Numbered from the stretch's first letter, positions 15,147 to 23,799 are shown. The stretch: 64,000 bases of DNA from Tectiglobus sp965247245 (GCA_965247245.1 CBDFGV010000003.1:310001-374000), one strand, 5' to 3'. Made by a program: numbers and translations. The notes: generated by a model not told the origin, from the letters alone.

Positions 15147-15501
15147 GAGCCTCCGACGTTGCCCGCAATTGATCAAGGCGAGCAAGCGCCTCACCAAAAT
15201 GCAGGATATGCTTTGGATCAGAGACACTTTCGGCGTGCTCAACGATCGCCTTGTCCGTATCGGGACCAAGATCTAGAAGCTCGTCAATAGACATGCCAAG
15301 CATTCGCGACACAATCAAAAGCTGGCGCCCGTTCATATGAAGCGGCACCCATTCCAGGCGACTGTACTGTGTGGGAGTTACGCCGAGCGCTGCCGCGCAC
15401 GCCTTGCCTGTTAGGCCCGCTTTCTCGCGAGCATCTTTCAGGCGCGCCGTGATCGTGAACTGTGAGTTTTCAAGCTGTTCGTGAATGCTGCCATTCGTCA
15501 T
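15100..15501 (-). CDS. XRE-family transcriptional regulator
   Basis: A 133-residue protein with a helix-turn-helix of the Cro/C1 type at about residues 18-75 (TARLKDAREKAGLTGKACAAAL, written in part, then VTPTQYSRLEW and a later helix with MLGMSIDELL). The C-terminal 50 residues are helical and probably mediate dimerisation. It is divergent from the gene at 15648 across about 146 bases, which likely hold its operator. It probably controls element maintenance or excision, as XRE regulators of integrative elements do. Confidence 0.75.
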   Translation of the reverse strand: MTNGSIHEQLENSQFTITARLKDAREKAGLTGKACAAALGVTPTQYSRLEWVPLHMNGRQLLIVSRMLGMSIDELLDLGPDTDKAIVEHAESVSDPKHILHFGEALARLDQLRATSEALKRALVLAFPHLFEA

Positions 15502-15647
15502 TGCATCTACCTCTTAAGTTGCAAGTTGAATGACGCTTGGCGCAAATTCTCTAGCTATCGTCAACACCGAAAAAGCGGACAATCCGAGCCGATATAAACG
15601 AACGATATTTGAACGAGATTTATCGGAATTTTTGATCGCCGATCGAT

Positions 15648-16274
15648 GTGGAAAACTCGGCGTTCGACAGTTTATCCTTACAAGATTTCCGCGAATTTGC
15701 CAGACCATGGCAGATGACCGAAGACCAGCAGAAAGACACAGAAAACCGTTTGCGCGATGCGCTCAAATGGGTTTCCGCTCAAGGCTCAGGCCGCCCGCGT
15801 GGCATGCCGAATGACGTTTGGCCAACCGACCTCAGACAAAGCTCCCAAGCACTTGTGGTTGCCATCAAGAGCGGTGCGATTAAAGCAACAGACGCGCTCA
15901 GCGAAAGCGACTTAGACGATTACGATTTTGAAACGGAAGATGAGCCCACGTCGCGATCACAACGTCTTGGCCGGTTCAATTCCGAAGATGATCACTTAGA
16001 GGCGCTACGATGGTTTGCAGCTCTGGACACACTTAAGAAACGGCCAAAGCATTGGCGGCCCGGACACATGAGTCCGTATCAGCGCGTTGTGCTCGCGCGC
16101 CTCTCAGATCCGCAACCGTCCTGGACATGGATTGCGCGCACCTTCGGATCAGAAAGCAGAAGGCCGCCGTCAGCGGCAACAATCAGACGCTGGTATGACG
16201 ACGCAATTTCCTTTTGCAATACTCAACGACTGCGCGCCGAGCGTGAGGCGCAGCGAGCGAAAGTGGTTGCGTGA
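15648..16274 (+). CDS. DUF6362-like protein with helix-turn-helix
   Basis: The longest frame begins with GTG at 15648 (208 residues); ATG at 15714 (186 residues) is an alternative start. The C-terminal part contains KHWRPGHMSPYQRVVLARL followed by a Trp-centred helix-turn-helix (WTWIARTFG..., ATIRRWYDDA). This matches the DUF6362 layout of phages and mobile elements as I remember it. It may regulate, or assist DNA packaging or replication; that is not established here. The middle is acidic. The identification is a pattern judgement. Confidence 0.55.
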   Translation: MENSAFDSLSLQDFREFARPWQMTEDQQKDTENRLRDALKWVSAQGSGRPRGMPNDVWPTDLRQSSQALVVAIKSGAIKATDALSESDLDDYDFETEDEPTSRSQRLGRFNSEDDHLEALRWFAALDTLKKRPKHWRPGHMSPYQRVVLARLSDPQPSWTWIARTFGSESRRPPSAATIRRWYDDAISFCNTQRLRAEREAQRAKVVA

Positions 16275-16387
16275 TTGCTCCCCATGCATAAATCCAGGGG
16301 CTTCAAGCGGCTCGCGCTGCTCTGCTTCCTCCTTCGTCGGCACCATCCACAAGGACCGGGCGGCGATATTTCGGGCACCACACAACC

Positions 16388-16600
16388 TTATTTTTTATCG
16401 CTGGCCTTTCGCGCCGTGACGGCCTCTGCCACGAGCTGGCGCACAACCGTTGCGGCTGTGATGTTCTCTAGCGGTCTCTCTGCTTGAATCGCTTCGATTT
16501 CGGCCCATAGCGCAGCCGGAAATCTAATCGTCAAAGACTTTTCCATTGTCTTCTCTTTCAGAGGCGGTCGGCCTCTACGTTTGGATTTGGTCTCTGACAT
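16388..16600 (-). CDS. CopG/Arc-like ribbon-helix-helix repressor
   Basis: A 70-residue protein started at the Met at 16600. The N-terminus is basic (SKRRGRPPLKEK). Then comes a strand (KSLTIRFP) and two helices (AALWAEIEAIQAE and ITAATVVRQLVAEAV), the ribbon-helix-helix fold. It is divergent from the integrase gene across about 146 bases that carry matching inverted motifs, including one directly at its own start codon. It likely represses itself and the integrase. Confidence 0.7.
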   Translation of the reverse strand: MSETKSKRRGRPPLKEKTMEKSLTIRFPAALWAEIEAIQAERPLENITAATVVRQLVAEAVTARKASDKK

Positions 16601-16706
16601 ATTATGTAACCGCTTCGGTTGCAATAATTCACAAAAATGTGAAATCTCACCGATTGTATTCAGACTCGCGGATTGTTGCCAAATCGGTTACATGCGGTTA
16701 CATAAT
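16601..16706. promoter_or_regulatory. Paired inverted operator motifs between repressor and integrase
   Basis: ATTATGTAACCGC (16601-16613) is a perfect reverse complement of GCGGTTACATAAT (16694-16706), 80 bases apart. Further half-sites GGTTGCAATAAT (16617-16628) and CGGTTACATG (16684-16693) sit beside them. The motif core is GGTTACAT. The arrangement suits binding and DNA looping by the ribbon-helix-helix protein at both promoters. Confidence 0.65.
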
Positions 16707-16746
16707 GGGTCAGACAAACAACGTTATCTGGCGCAAGGGGGTTTCA

Positions 16747-17961
16747 ATGGACGGCACACACGGCGCGATTGTTCCGGTTCAAAGCTACGAAGTCTCGGAC
16801 CGGTTGAGCGAGACACGGGCACGCATCACCAAATCGGCAGAAGCAGCAGAAGCGCTCAACACACGCAAGGCGTATGGATCGCAACTGCGAATGTTTGCGG
16901 CTTGGTTTGCAGCTCGCCAGCTTCGTGCTTCACCAGACGAAATCGAAATCTATCCGACAAACTCAGATTTTCCGGTCTACCTGCCAATCAATCCCGATCA
17001 CGTCGCTCTATGGCTTGTAGAGCGGCTAGAAGGCCGTCCAGACATTCCGATGTCGAAAGGCAAGCCGGTGAAGGTTTCGGCGCTGTCTGTCGCTGTGGCG
17101 GCGATCAAAGCGCTACACGCTGCCAACGGCCTAACGTTCGATGACGCTGGCACTGTTATGACTGAAACCGGCCCGATACCGTTTAAACGGTTCTGGAAAG
17201 GTTTGCGCCAAGACAACCCGGCCAAGAAACGACAGGCAGCAGCGTTGCGCGGCAAGCTGCTGCTTAAGGTGCTGCGAACGATACCTGACACGCAACACGG
17301 CTGGCGCGATGCTCTGATTGTGTCACTGCTCTACACGTTTGCACGCCGCCGCAGTGAGATCATCGAGATTGACTTTCAAAGCCAAGGCCAAGGCAACTCC
17401 GTTCTTGAGATCGGCGAACAAGTTGCAAAGCTAACGATGCTCAAGAGCAAAACCAGTCAGTCAGAAGAGCGATCTGTTTCTGTTAGCCGCCAAGCCAACC
17501 CGGTTTTGTTTGATCTATTGGAACGCTGGATAGTTCGCGCCAACGTCAAACCCGGCGAACCGCTGTTGCGTGCAATTGATCCGGGAAGTCGCGCGATTAG
17601 CAAGCGTCGGCTTGGCGTTGATGGTGTTAGCCGCGCTGTGCGATCGGTCATGCAGTCATACTATAAATCCATCGGCAAGGATGACGAAACCGCCACGCGG
17701 CTTGCAAAGGAATTCACGTCGCACAGTGGCCGCGTTGGTTTCGTGGTGACTGCGAAAGAATCGGGCGCGGCTGACAGTGATATCGCATCAACAACGCTGC
17801 ACGCTTCCATGAACATGATTGCTCGCTACGGCGAACAGGCGGACCAAATCAAGCGCGGCGCTCATAAGCTCGACGGCGTTGGTTTGCGCTACGGCGATGC
17901 CAAAACCAAGCCCGCCCGCAAACGTCGTGTGCGCCTGTTCGGCCAAGCAAAGGCGGCGTGA
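16747..17961 (+). CDS. Tyrosine recombinase (integrase)
   Basis: A 404-residue site-specific recombinase of the lambda-integrase family. I choose the ATG at 16747 because AAGGGGG lies six bases upstream. The core-binding helical domain is at about residues 25-160. Catalytic residues are visible: Arg in TFARRRSEI (about 200-202), the HxxR box HSGR (326-329), His352 and the nucleophile Tyr361 in MIARYGEQ. It would integrate and excise the element. No direct repeat or tRNA lies directly at its end, so its attachment site is not resolved here; the tRNA-like fragment near 24,060 is a candidate. Confidence 0.85.
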   Translation: MDGTHGAIVPVQSYEVSDRLSETRARITKSAEAAEALNTRKAYGSQLRMFAAWFAARQLRASPDEIEIYPTNSDFPVYLPINPDHVALWLVERLEGRPDIPMSKGKPVKVSALSVAVAAIKALHAANGLTFDDAGTVMTETGPIPFKRFWKGLRQDNPAKKRQAAALRGKLLLKVLRTIPDTQHGWRDALIVSLLYTFARRRSEIIEIDFQSQGQGNSVLEIGEQVAKLTMLKSKTSQSEERSVSVSRQANPVLFDLLERWIVRANVKPGEPLLRAIDPGSRAISKRRLGVDGVSRAVRSVMQSYYKSIGKDDETATRLAKEFTSHSGRVGFVVTAKESGAADSDIASTTLHASMNMIARYGEQADQIKRGAHKLDGVGLRYGDAKTKPARKRRVRLFGQAKAA

Positions 17962-18092
17962 TTTTCATTGCGGTGTGGTTGTTAATCAAACACACGTTCG
18001 ACAAACAGATATGTTTCATTAGTCGGCTTGCGCCTGTCGTCGTGGGATCGGCGCTCTTGTGTGGTCAAGCAATGTCTTACTAGGAGCTGGTT

Positions 18093-18758
18093 GTGGATGC
18101 GCTGTTGAATGAAGCCAACGAGAGTGTCGCGGTTTTGACGGCTGCACTGTCCATTGTCGTTGATCCGGCGGAACTGGGCACTATCGCAAAAATTCCGACC
18201 AAAGTTTTGTGCTACCGAGAAGCTCTGTTGTGGCGCACGGAAGAACTCTCTCGTTCTGCATGTCGTCACTACGAATCGGAAGACTTGGCAAGCGCTATCA
18301 CGTTGACTCGCGCAGCTATCGAAGGGATAGCAGCTACATGGTATCTGAAGAGTAGTGTTGAGAAGGTCGTGAAGAACAAGTCCGTCGGTTCGTTCGACGA
18401 CAAGATCATGCGATTGCTGCAAGGCAGTAGGGACGAATTATCGGAGTACGATGCGTATAACGTTCTGGACTTTATCGACAGCATAGATAAGCGCATCCCC
18501 AACTTTCGGAACGTGTATGAATCTTTGTGTGAGTACGCACACCCTAACTGGTCAGGCGTATCAGGCCTTTTCTCAAGAGTTGACCATGAGAAGGTACTGA
18601 CTGAGTTCGGGCGGAATTTGCGAAATACTGAACGGCAAGCATCTCTTGGCCTCCATGCTTTGATTGGTTCACTAGCAATGTATCAATTGGCTTACGAAGG
18701 GATCGACATTCTTATCCCGGAACTAATAGTGATCTGCGAATCTGATCTCGAAGCCTAA
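18093..18758 (+). CDS. Unknown helical protein
   Basis: A 221-residue protein starting with GTG at 18093, with AGGAG eight bases upstream. It is almost entirely helical, without signal peptide or membrane segment. A conserved-looking patch YESLCEYAHPNWSG lies at about residue 145; a similar S-E-Y-x-H-P pattern occurs in some HEPN-like or DUF5677-like proteins, but I cannot assign it firmly. A possible role in defence or stress is conjecture. Its overall composition differs from the chromosomal genes, which fits an island location. Confidence 0.55.
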   Translation: MDALLNEANESVAVLTAALSIVVDPAELGTIAKIPTKVLCYREALLWRTEELSRSACRHYESEDLASAITLTRAAIEGIAATWYLKSSVEKVVKNKSVGSFDDKIMRLLQGSRDELSEYDAYNVLDFIDSIDKRIPNFRNVYESLCEYAHPNWSGVSGLFSRVDHEKVLTEFGRNLRNTERQASLGLHALIGSLAMYQLAYEGIDILIPELIVICESDLEA

Positions 18759-18808
18759 CGATACCGAGCCGCCTGTCTCGCCGTGTGGGGAGCTGCTGAG
18801 CAGTTCTG

Positions 18809-19450
18809 TCAGCCCAGCAAGGCGTTCAGCCATTGCCTGCCATATAGTGAGAAGACCTGAACCGCTGCTAGCGTTGCCACCGCCAACGGTACGGAAAACT
18901 CGTACAGCCAGAACCACAAGTGGCGTTCGCGGAACCTCCAAACCTGCGCTAACTCCAAACGCCAGGATTTTTGGTTCTCAACCGCCGGTGAGACCCATTC
19001 AGCAGCCTGGGGGCTTGTGTTGCGATGTACGATGTACTTCCACTCTTCCAAAACGGCGCCTTTCTTATTGGTCTTGTTTCTGAGGTCTCGTGGCGCCAGA
19101 CAATAAAACATGCGAACTTCTGGAAAGCACTTTCGCGGATCGATCTCTCGTCCGCTGCTTGCGTCGCCCTTCAGGCATTCGCTGAGCCAAGGCCGATAGT
19201 CTCGGTAGATAAAGTAGGCAAATGAGAGTGAATTGTAGAGCAAGCCGATTGTCAGGATCGCCATAATTGCAGCCGGACCTTGTTTGCCGATTGGCAGATT
19301 AAAAACTCGCAGGGTTTCGAGATCAAAGCCCGGAATCCAATGCAGCAAGAGCAAAGTTATCGCCAACACCACCGCATTCCTTCGATAGTTCAAAGTGCGG
19401 TTGAGGATGAACTCTCGGTCCAAGGCCGCGCGAAGTGACAAGGCATTCAC
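18809..19450 (-). CDS. Unknown membrane protein, about three helices
   Basis: A 213-residue protein with hydrophobic helices at about residues 25-42 (AVVLAITLLLLHWI), 58-80 (AAIMAILTIGLLYN) and 185-205 (VPLAVATLAAVQVFSLY). The stretch between the second and third helix is soluble and charged, with a Cys-Pro pair. No family recognised. It is convergent with the preceding gene, about 50 bases away. Confidence 0.5.
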   Translation of the reverse strand: MNALSLRAALDREFILNRTLNYRRNAVVLAITLLLLHWIPGFDLETLRVFNLPIGKQGPAAIMAILTIGLLYNSLSFAYFIYRDYRPWLSECLKGDASSGREIDPRKCFPEVRMFYCLAPRDLRNKTNKKGAVLEEWKYIVHRNTSPQAAEWVSPAVENQKSWRLELAQVWRFRERHLWFWLYEFSVPLAVATLAAVQVFSLYGRQWLNALLG

Positions 19451-19604
19451 CAGAGATTACAATTCGACTACCGACAGGCTTCTTTGAACCTGAGCAAGCT
19501 ATCCCAGCACATACCGACAATTAGCACTCATTCTTGTCGCGAATAAGCTGCAGACTTTGCAAAGATCGCGTTTGCTGCTGCGCTACCGCGCCCTAGTGGG
19601 CAGT

Positions 19605-19713
19605 CAGACAAGAAAGGTTATCGCGCATTTGTCCTGAACTATGCGGTAGACATCTTTTACCCCCAAAGCGGACGAGTTATCCTCAAGCAAATCAGTACCG
19701 GCTTGGGCCAAAA
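19605..19713 (+). repeat. Dispersed repeat, copy D
   Basis: It aligns with the reverse complement of 12488-12600 without gaps, with a nearly identical core near 19665-19705. In the shared frame the peptide pattern DK..YRAF...VD...P.SGRVILKQI..GLG is kept although many bases differ. It lies just after the 3' end of the acetyltransferase gene. Confidence 0.65.
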
Positions 19714-19737
19714 GCAGAACTTACCGCGATGGACGTG

Positions 19738-20199
19738 TCATTCCAGTGATCGTCGATAAACTATAAAATCGGTATTCGTTGCGACACGGTCATAGAGTGC
19801 GCGCGCTGCTGCATTGCTTGAATGCGTGTGCCAGTAAAGGTCGACTACGCCGCGTGCCTGACACGCACGCCCTACGGCATCGATCAGTTTTCGTCCAACA
19901 CCTAAGCCTCGCGTTGCTTCAGCTGTGAAGAGATCCTGTATGTAACACGTTTCTGGTATCCGGATGAGGTTCCTGTGGAACACGAAATGAGCAAGTCCAA
20001 TCAGTACACCATCTTGCTCTGCGACTAGGCCGTGTACGGCTTCGCCGACATCAAGGAGTCGGTTCCACGTCGTATCAACAATGCCTATTGTGAGGGCCGT
20101 TTCGCCCTCACGGCCATAGAAGGCATTGTATTGTGCCCACAGCTCTTGCCATTCCGATCTGTCACCGTCACGCACGGGTCTAATGACTAATTCACTCAT
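19738..20199 (-). CDS. GNAT-family N-acetyltransferase
   Basis: About 153 residues from the ATG at 20199; a GTG four codons earlier is possible. It shows the GNAT fold in order: an N-terminal strand (ELVIRPVRDGD), a strand pair around residues 60-85 (GLVAEQDGVLIGLAHFVFH), and the acetyl-CoA loop (TRGLGVGRKLIDAV, about 105-118). The C-terminal signature is WHTHSSNAAARALYDRV. The substrate is unknown. It is a lone gene between repeat D and the LysR regulator. Confidence 0.8.
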   Translation of the reverse strand: MSELVIRPVRDGDRSEWQELWAQYNAFYGREGETALTIGIVDTTWNRLLDVGEAVHGLVAEQDGVLIGLAHFVFHRNLIRIPETCYIQDLFTAEATRGLGVGRKLIDAVGRACQARGVVDLYWHTHSSNAAARALYDRVATNTDFIVYRRSLE

Positions 20200-20211
20200 C
20201 GCCGATATCAC

Positions 20212-20612
20212 TTTGCACTAGGAATTCATTGCACAAACATCCGCAACGGCTTCAGCGCTAACATCCAGAGAGCCTTTTTTGTCTGCGCTAACAATGTGCA
20301 TAATGTTGTTTGGGCCGGTAGCCGATGTCTTTCGAAACTAAGGAATACGTAGAGCCGGTTGGTCATGGCTGCAATCCTGGACAGTCGTTGCGACCAGCAC
20401 CTGGCAGTCTGGGGTTACGACCCAAATACACATTGAAGATTCCAATTTCTATCAGAGGAGACCGCCTAGTATGAGGACAAGTTAGCCTGAAGGTTTGCCA
20501 CAGCTATTTGTTAGGTGGATGCGCAGGTTGGTCATGCCGTTTTCCAAAGCTCTGCTTGCAAACTACGTTGTTAGAGGATGCGAAGGCCAGTATCTTCAAC
20601 CACTATCGCTCA
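20212..20612. other. 400-base spacer, no gene seen
   Basis: It contains no convincing coding frame. It does hold two similar GTTAG-type 17-base stretches (20510-20527 and 20570-20586) that I do not regard as integron attC sites, because the matching partner motif is absent. A promoter for the acetyltransferase is presumably near 20212. Confidence 0.35.
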
Positions 20613-21497
20613 TTATGAGTAGCTGGCGAATTGGTCGATGAGCCATGACCGAACGAGCGCAATGTTCGCTGATTGAGCTGGTCTCTTTGGCGTGACGAAC
20701 CAGTAGGCAAAGCTAGCCTTCATTGAAACTGGAAACGGGTTCACCAGCCGCCCAGCTTCGACGTCGCTCGTTACAAGCATCGACCTGCCGAGGGCAACAC
20801 CCTGATGGTCAAGGGCGGCCTGCAGAATAGCTCCATCATCTCCAAGGCGGGGGCCGACAGGTGGCGATTGTTTGCATCCCGATGCGGCGAACCAAGCAGG
20901 CCAGTCTTCCGGTATGTCCCCATATAGAAGTGTCGCCCGAAACAAATCTTCCGGCACCTCTAAATCCAGTTGGCTGGCGTACAACGGAGAGCAGACCGGC
21001 TGCACGGTCTCGGTTGCAAGCTTAACTGCATCGAGCCCTCCATGCGGCTGCGGACTGTATCGGATTGCTGCATCAACGCCCTCAGATGCAAAGTCGACGA
21101 GATGGCGTGAAGCAGTAATCCGCAAGTCGATGTCTGGATGCTTTGAGATAAACTCGCCGAGCCTCGGTGCGAACCAACGCGTCGCGATCGAAGGCAACAT
21201 AGAGAGGGTGACCACATCCTCTGATCTCTTTGCATCAGCAACGGCATTCCAAACGCGATCAAACGATTGGGCCAATTGTTGCGCCAACCGCTCACCCGTG
21301 GGCGTTACTGTTATTCTGGCACCTTTTCTAGAGAACAGCTTAACGCCAAGGTTAGCCTCAAGATCTGATATCTGACGCGATATCCCACTTTGGGTGATAC
21401 CCAACTCATCCCCGGCCCCAGTGAAGCTTTGGCATCGCGCAGCAGCCTCGAAAACCTGCAGCGAGCGTAGGGTTATGTTTGCATGACCCGTAGTCAT
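20613..21497 (-). CDS. LysR-family transcriptional regulator
   Basis: About 294 residues from the ATG at 21497, which has AGGG at a proper nine-base distance. The LysR helix-turn-helix is at about residues 5-65 (LRSLQVFEAAARCQSFTGAG..., ITQSGISRQISDLE). It is followed by the effector-binding domain of the GcvA-like subgroup. The gene is divergent from a GntP-type permease and a phosphinothricin-acetyltransferase-like gene with an 83-base shared control region. By LysR convention it should regulate that operon in response to the transported or acetylated compound. Confidence 0.85.
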   Translation of the reverse strand: MTTGHANITLRSLQVFEAAARCQSFTGAGDELGITQSGISRQISDLEANLGVKLFSRKGARITVTPTGERLAQQLAQSFDRVWNAVADAKRSEDVVTLSMLPSIATRWFAPRLGEFISKHPDIDLRITASRHLVDFASEGVDAAIRYSPQPHGGLDAVKLATETVQPVCSPLYASQLDLEVPEDLFRATLLYGDIPEDWPAWFAASGCKQSPPVGPRLGDDGAILQAALDHQGVALGRSMLVTSDVEAGRLVNPFPVSMKASFAYWFVTPKRPAQSANIALVRSWLIDQFASYS

Positions 21498-21580
21498 GAT
21501 GATCATCCCTATTTCTCATTTTAACAGATTAAAACCTGCGCTTAGCATGACTCCTGTTCAAGAAGAAGGGGTTCATACAC

Positions 21581-22792
21581 ATGTCTGACTCACAGGCTAT
21601 GATTGGCAATGCACAATCACTCAAAGGAGCGTTGCCGGACCTTCCCTTGGTAATCTGGATGGTTGCGCTATCACTGTTGCTCGGGTTGGCCGGCGGTCTG
21701 GAGGCCACAGACCTGGTGGCAAGTTTTAATCTAGGTTTTGGGCGCGCCCTCGGAGAATTCGCTCTTATACTTTTACCGTCATTCACTCTTGCCGCGGCGC
21801 TTTCGCGCCGGAACATTGCGTCAGAAAGTGCTGGCCGAACGGCTGCGTTGGCTTCACCTGTTGCTGGCGCAGGCATGATTTGCCCAGACACCGCTTATGC
21901 GGCTTTATCCCCTGCAGCAGGCCGCTACAAGTTAGCAACAGCTTTCGGAGCCTACACGGGTTTTAAGCTGCTCTATCCAGCAGGACCGCTGATTGTTGCA
22001 GCGGGCCTCGGCAGTGCGGTTTTGGATGAAACCAAACCGTTTGTGCTCTTGCTGTTGGGACTGGCTCTGACACTACCAGTTTGGGTGGCCGGAGTGGCAT
22101 GGGCGTGGTTCGCCAATCATGCGTCTACACCGGTGACTGACGAAAAAGTGCGGACTGACAGTGGTCGGCTACTGGTTGCCTTCACACCGTTCATGCTGAT
22201 GGCAGCTCTGCTCTTCGTTGGAGGGTTTGTCGGAAAGACTGGTATCGGTGTAATCGACTTTCTACTGCTTCCAAAAGGAGCCTTACTGAGTGCTGCGATC
22301 TTAGCGCTTGCTTTGACAACTCCCCTTGAACGACGGGACTGTTTGGACTCTGCAGTAAGGCGAACCGGCTCACTCCTCTTGGTTATTGGTGCAGCAAGTG
22401 CTTTTGGCGCGGTGCTGACTGGGTTGCTGGCGTTCGATCGGCTCGTGCCAGTCGGAAACGGAATCGCGACGCTGCTCGCACTCTTTATACTCACTGTAGT
22501 TTTCAAACTTGCTCAGGGCTCGTCAATGGCCACCTTTGCCGCTATCGCGCCTGTTGCTGCACCCATAGTGGCTGCAAGTGACGTTGATCCAATAGCTGCG
22601 GTCTTTGCAATTTGCCTTGGGTCATTCATCGCAGTCCTGCCTAACGACAGTTACTACTGGCTTGTTCGTGGGGATGCGCTGGAAGGCGAGAAACAAGAGG
22701 CTCGCGCCATCTGGATCTTGACCGGAGCGACTGTGGTGCAGGCGGGTACGGGCATGACCCTACTCATGGCAATGGTCCTCCTATGGCAATGA
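21581..22792 (+). CDS. GntP-family permease
   Basis: A 403-residue integral membrane protein with about 11-12 hydrophobic helices. Family features include the Gly-rich helices at the N-terminus (LLLGLAGGLEATDL), LPSFTLAAALSRRN, the late segment FKLAQGSSMATFAAIAPVAAP and the helix with NDSYYW. GntP proteins import gluconate and related hydroxy acids, or in some cases amino-acid-like compounds. The substrate is not clear here, but the next gene suggests an amino acid analogue. GAAGGGG precedes the start, and the acetyltransferase overlaps its stop. Confidence 0.75.
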   Translation: MSDSQAMIGNAQSLKGALPDLPLVIWMVALSLLLGLAGGLEATDLVASFNLGFGRALGEFALILLPSFTLAAALSRRNIASESAGRTAALASPVAGAGMICPDTAYAALSPAAGRYKLATAFGAYTGFKLLYPAGPLIVAAGLGSAVLDETKPFVLLLLGLALTLPVWVAGVAWAWFANHASTPVTDEKVRTDSGRLLVAFTPFMLMAALLFVGGFVGKTGIGVIDFLLLPKGALLSAAILALALTTPLERRDCLDSAVRRTGSLLLVIGAASAFGAVLTGLLAFDRLVPVGNGIATLLALFILTVVFKLAQGSSMATFAAIAPVAAPIVAASDVDPIAAVFAICLGSFIAVLPNDSYYWLVRGDALEGEKQEARAIWILTGATVVQAGTGMTLLMAMVLLWQ

Positions 22793-23304
22793 TTGAGATT
22801 GAACTGCGCCTCCCGATACCGGCTGATGAGTCAGCCATCACTATGATCGACGCCGAGGGGCTAGCGACCGGACATGCCTCGTTCCGTGATCAGCCGCACG
22901 ACTGGGCGAGTTTCCAAGCCAGTTTTCTAAATGGTCGTGGATTGGCCTTAGTCGCCGAAGACAGGACTGGGGTGGTAGCTTGGGCTGGTGTCAGCCCAAC
23001 CTCTATGCGACCAGTCTATAACGGTGTTGGCGAGATATCGGTTTATGTAGCCCCCAGCCGTCATGGTCTCGGGATAGGTTGCAGGTTGCTAAAAATGCTC
23101 TTCTTAAATGCTGAGTCTGCTGGTTATTGGACTCTGGTTGCACAGATCTTTCCTGAGAACAAAGCTAGCCTATCCCTTCACACTTCACTTGGATTCCATC
23201 TTGTCGGTACTCGGCGAAAGCTCGGCAAAATGGCCTACGGGCCGCTGGCAGGGAGCTGGCGAGATGTCGTCATGTTGGAACGTCGTTGCTCGGACCAAGT
23301 CTAG
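22789..23304 (+). CDS. Phosphinothricin acetyltransferase-like GNAT enzyme
   Basis: A 171-residue GNAT enzyme; the ATGA overlap with the permease (22789-22792) supports this start, though ATG at 22783 is also in frame. Pattern elements match the Pat/Bar/YncA group: an early acidic strand, SFRDQPHDWASF, GVVAWAGVSP, the long VGEISVYVAPSRHGLGIG (about residues 80-97), then FPENKASLSLHTSLGF. Such enzymes acetylate phosphinothricin, methionine sulfoximine or related amino acids. With the permease and LysR regulator it forms a small uptake-and-modification cassette, which I infer from position. Confidence 0.75.
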   Translation: MIEIELRLPIPADESAITMIDAEGLATGHASFRDQPHDWASFQASFLNGRGLALVAEDRTGVVAWAGVSPTSMRPVYNGVGEISVYVAPSRHGLGIGCRLLKMLFLNAESAGYWTLVAQIFPENKASLSLHTSLGFHLVGTRRKLGKMAYGPLAGSWRDVVMLERRCSDQV

Positions 23305-23452
23305 GACATTGGACTTTGGATGCTCGCGGAATTTTGCGCCAACATGATAACTGCCAATCTGCCAAGGCGAGCGCTCGTGGTTATCAACTTCTGGCGGTCG
23401 CAGCCCTTTTCGCCTCGAACTAAAAAAGTTAGATCCAAGCTGGACGGCAGCA

Positions 23453-23576
23453 TTGGGTCAGAACCTGAAAACGTCGTCCGGAGCAATTCGTGTCTGCTGT
23501 TGCAGCCAAAGCAGAACTCCGGAGCTGTAAAGGCACATTCGCATACTCATTCGTGCAACCTGTTACGTTCCAGACC
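23453..23576 (+). repeat. Dispersed repeat, copy B
   Basis: This stretch is the inverted counterpart of 9583-9706 (about 86 percent identity counted by hand). It continues for another 30 bases to about 23606 with a segment, CCAGACAAGAATGTTTATCG, that is also the start of repeat copies C and D. It thus links the two repeat types. The hairpin array begins directly after it. Confidence 0.75.
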
Positions 23577-23608
23577 TGCCAGACAAGAATGTTTATCGCG
23601 TCTTTGCC

Positions 23609-23799
23609 CTGCACTCAAAATTGAGTGCAGCGTGCAGCATTGAAAATTCAATGCAGCGCACTGGGTCCAACTTTGGACCCAGCACACTCACCACAGGATT
23701 GTGGCCAGTGCATTCACTCGGCTTACTTTTAAGCTAACGTGTGCTGATGAATTCACTGGGTCGAATTTTCGACTGAGCTGAACGCAATTTTGCGTTGAG
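23609..23799. repeat. Array of seven variable-stem hairpins
   Basis: Seven 22-base units follow the plan CTG-N5-AANNTT-N5'-(C/G)AG, where the two five-base blocks are complementary within a unit but differ between units. Units start at 23609, 23635, 23661, 23687, 23717, 23756 and 23778. Examples of block pairs are CACTC/GAGTG, CATTG/CAATG, GGTCC/GGACC and AACGC/GCGTT. The first four are exactly 26 bases apart with four-base linkers; the last two are directly joined. Units 4 and 5 are degenerate. Stems covary, which implies selection for pairing, in RNA or single-stranded DNA. Confidence 0.8.

Noticed and set aside
8984..20590. GTTAGG-type boxes near 8984, 9067, 20510 and 20570 as integron attC sites
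   Set aside because: They match the GTTRRRY end only partly, and I find no RYYYAAC partner at the right distance, and no integron integrase is present. The 17-base similarity between 20510 and 20570 is too short to interpret.
23609..23799. CRISPR array
   Set aside because: Units are palindromic and their inner halves vary in a paired way. There is no constant repeat with independent spacers, and no cas genes are in the window.
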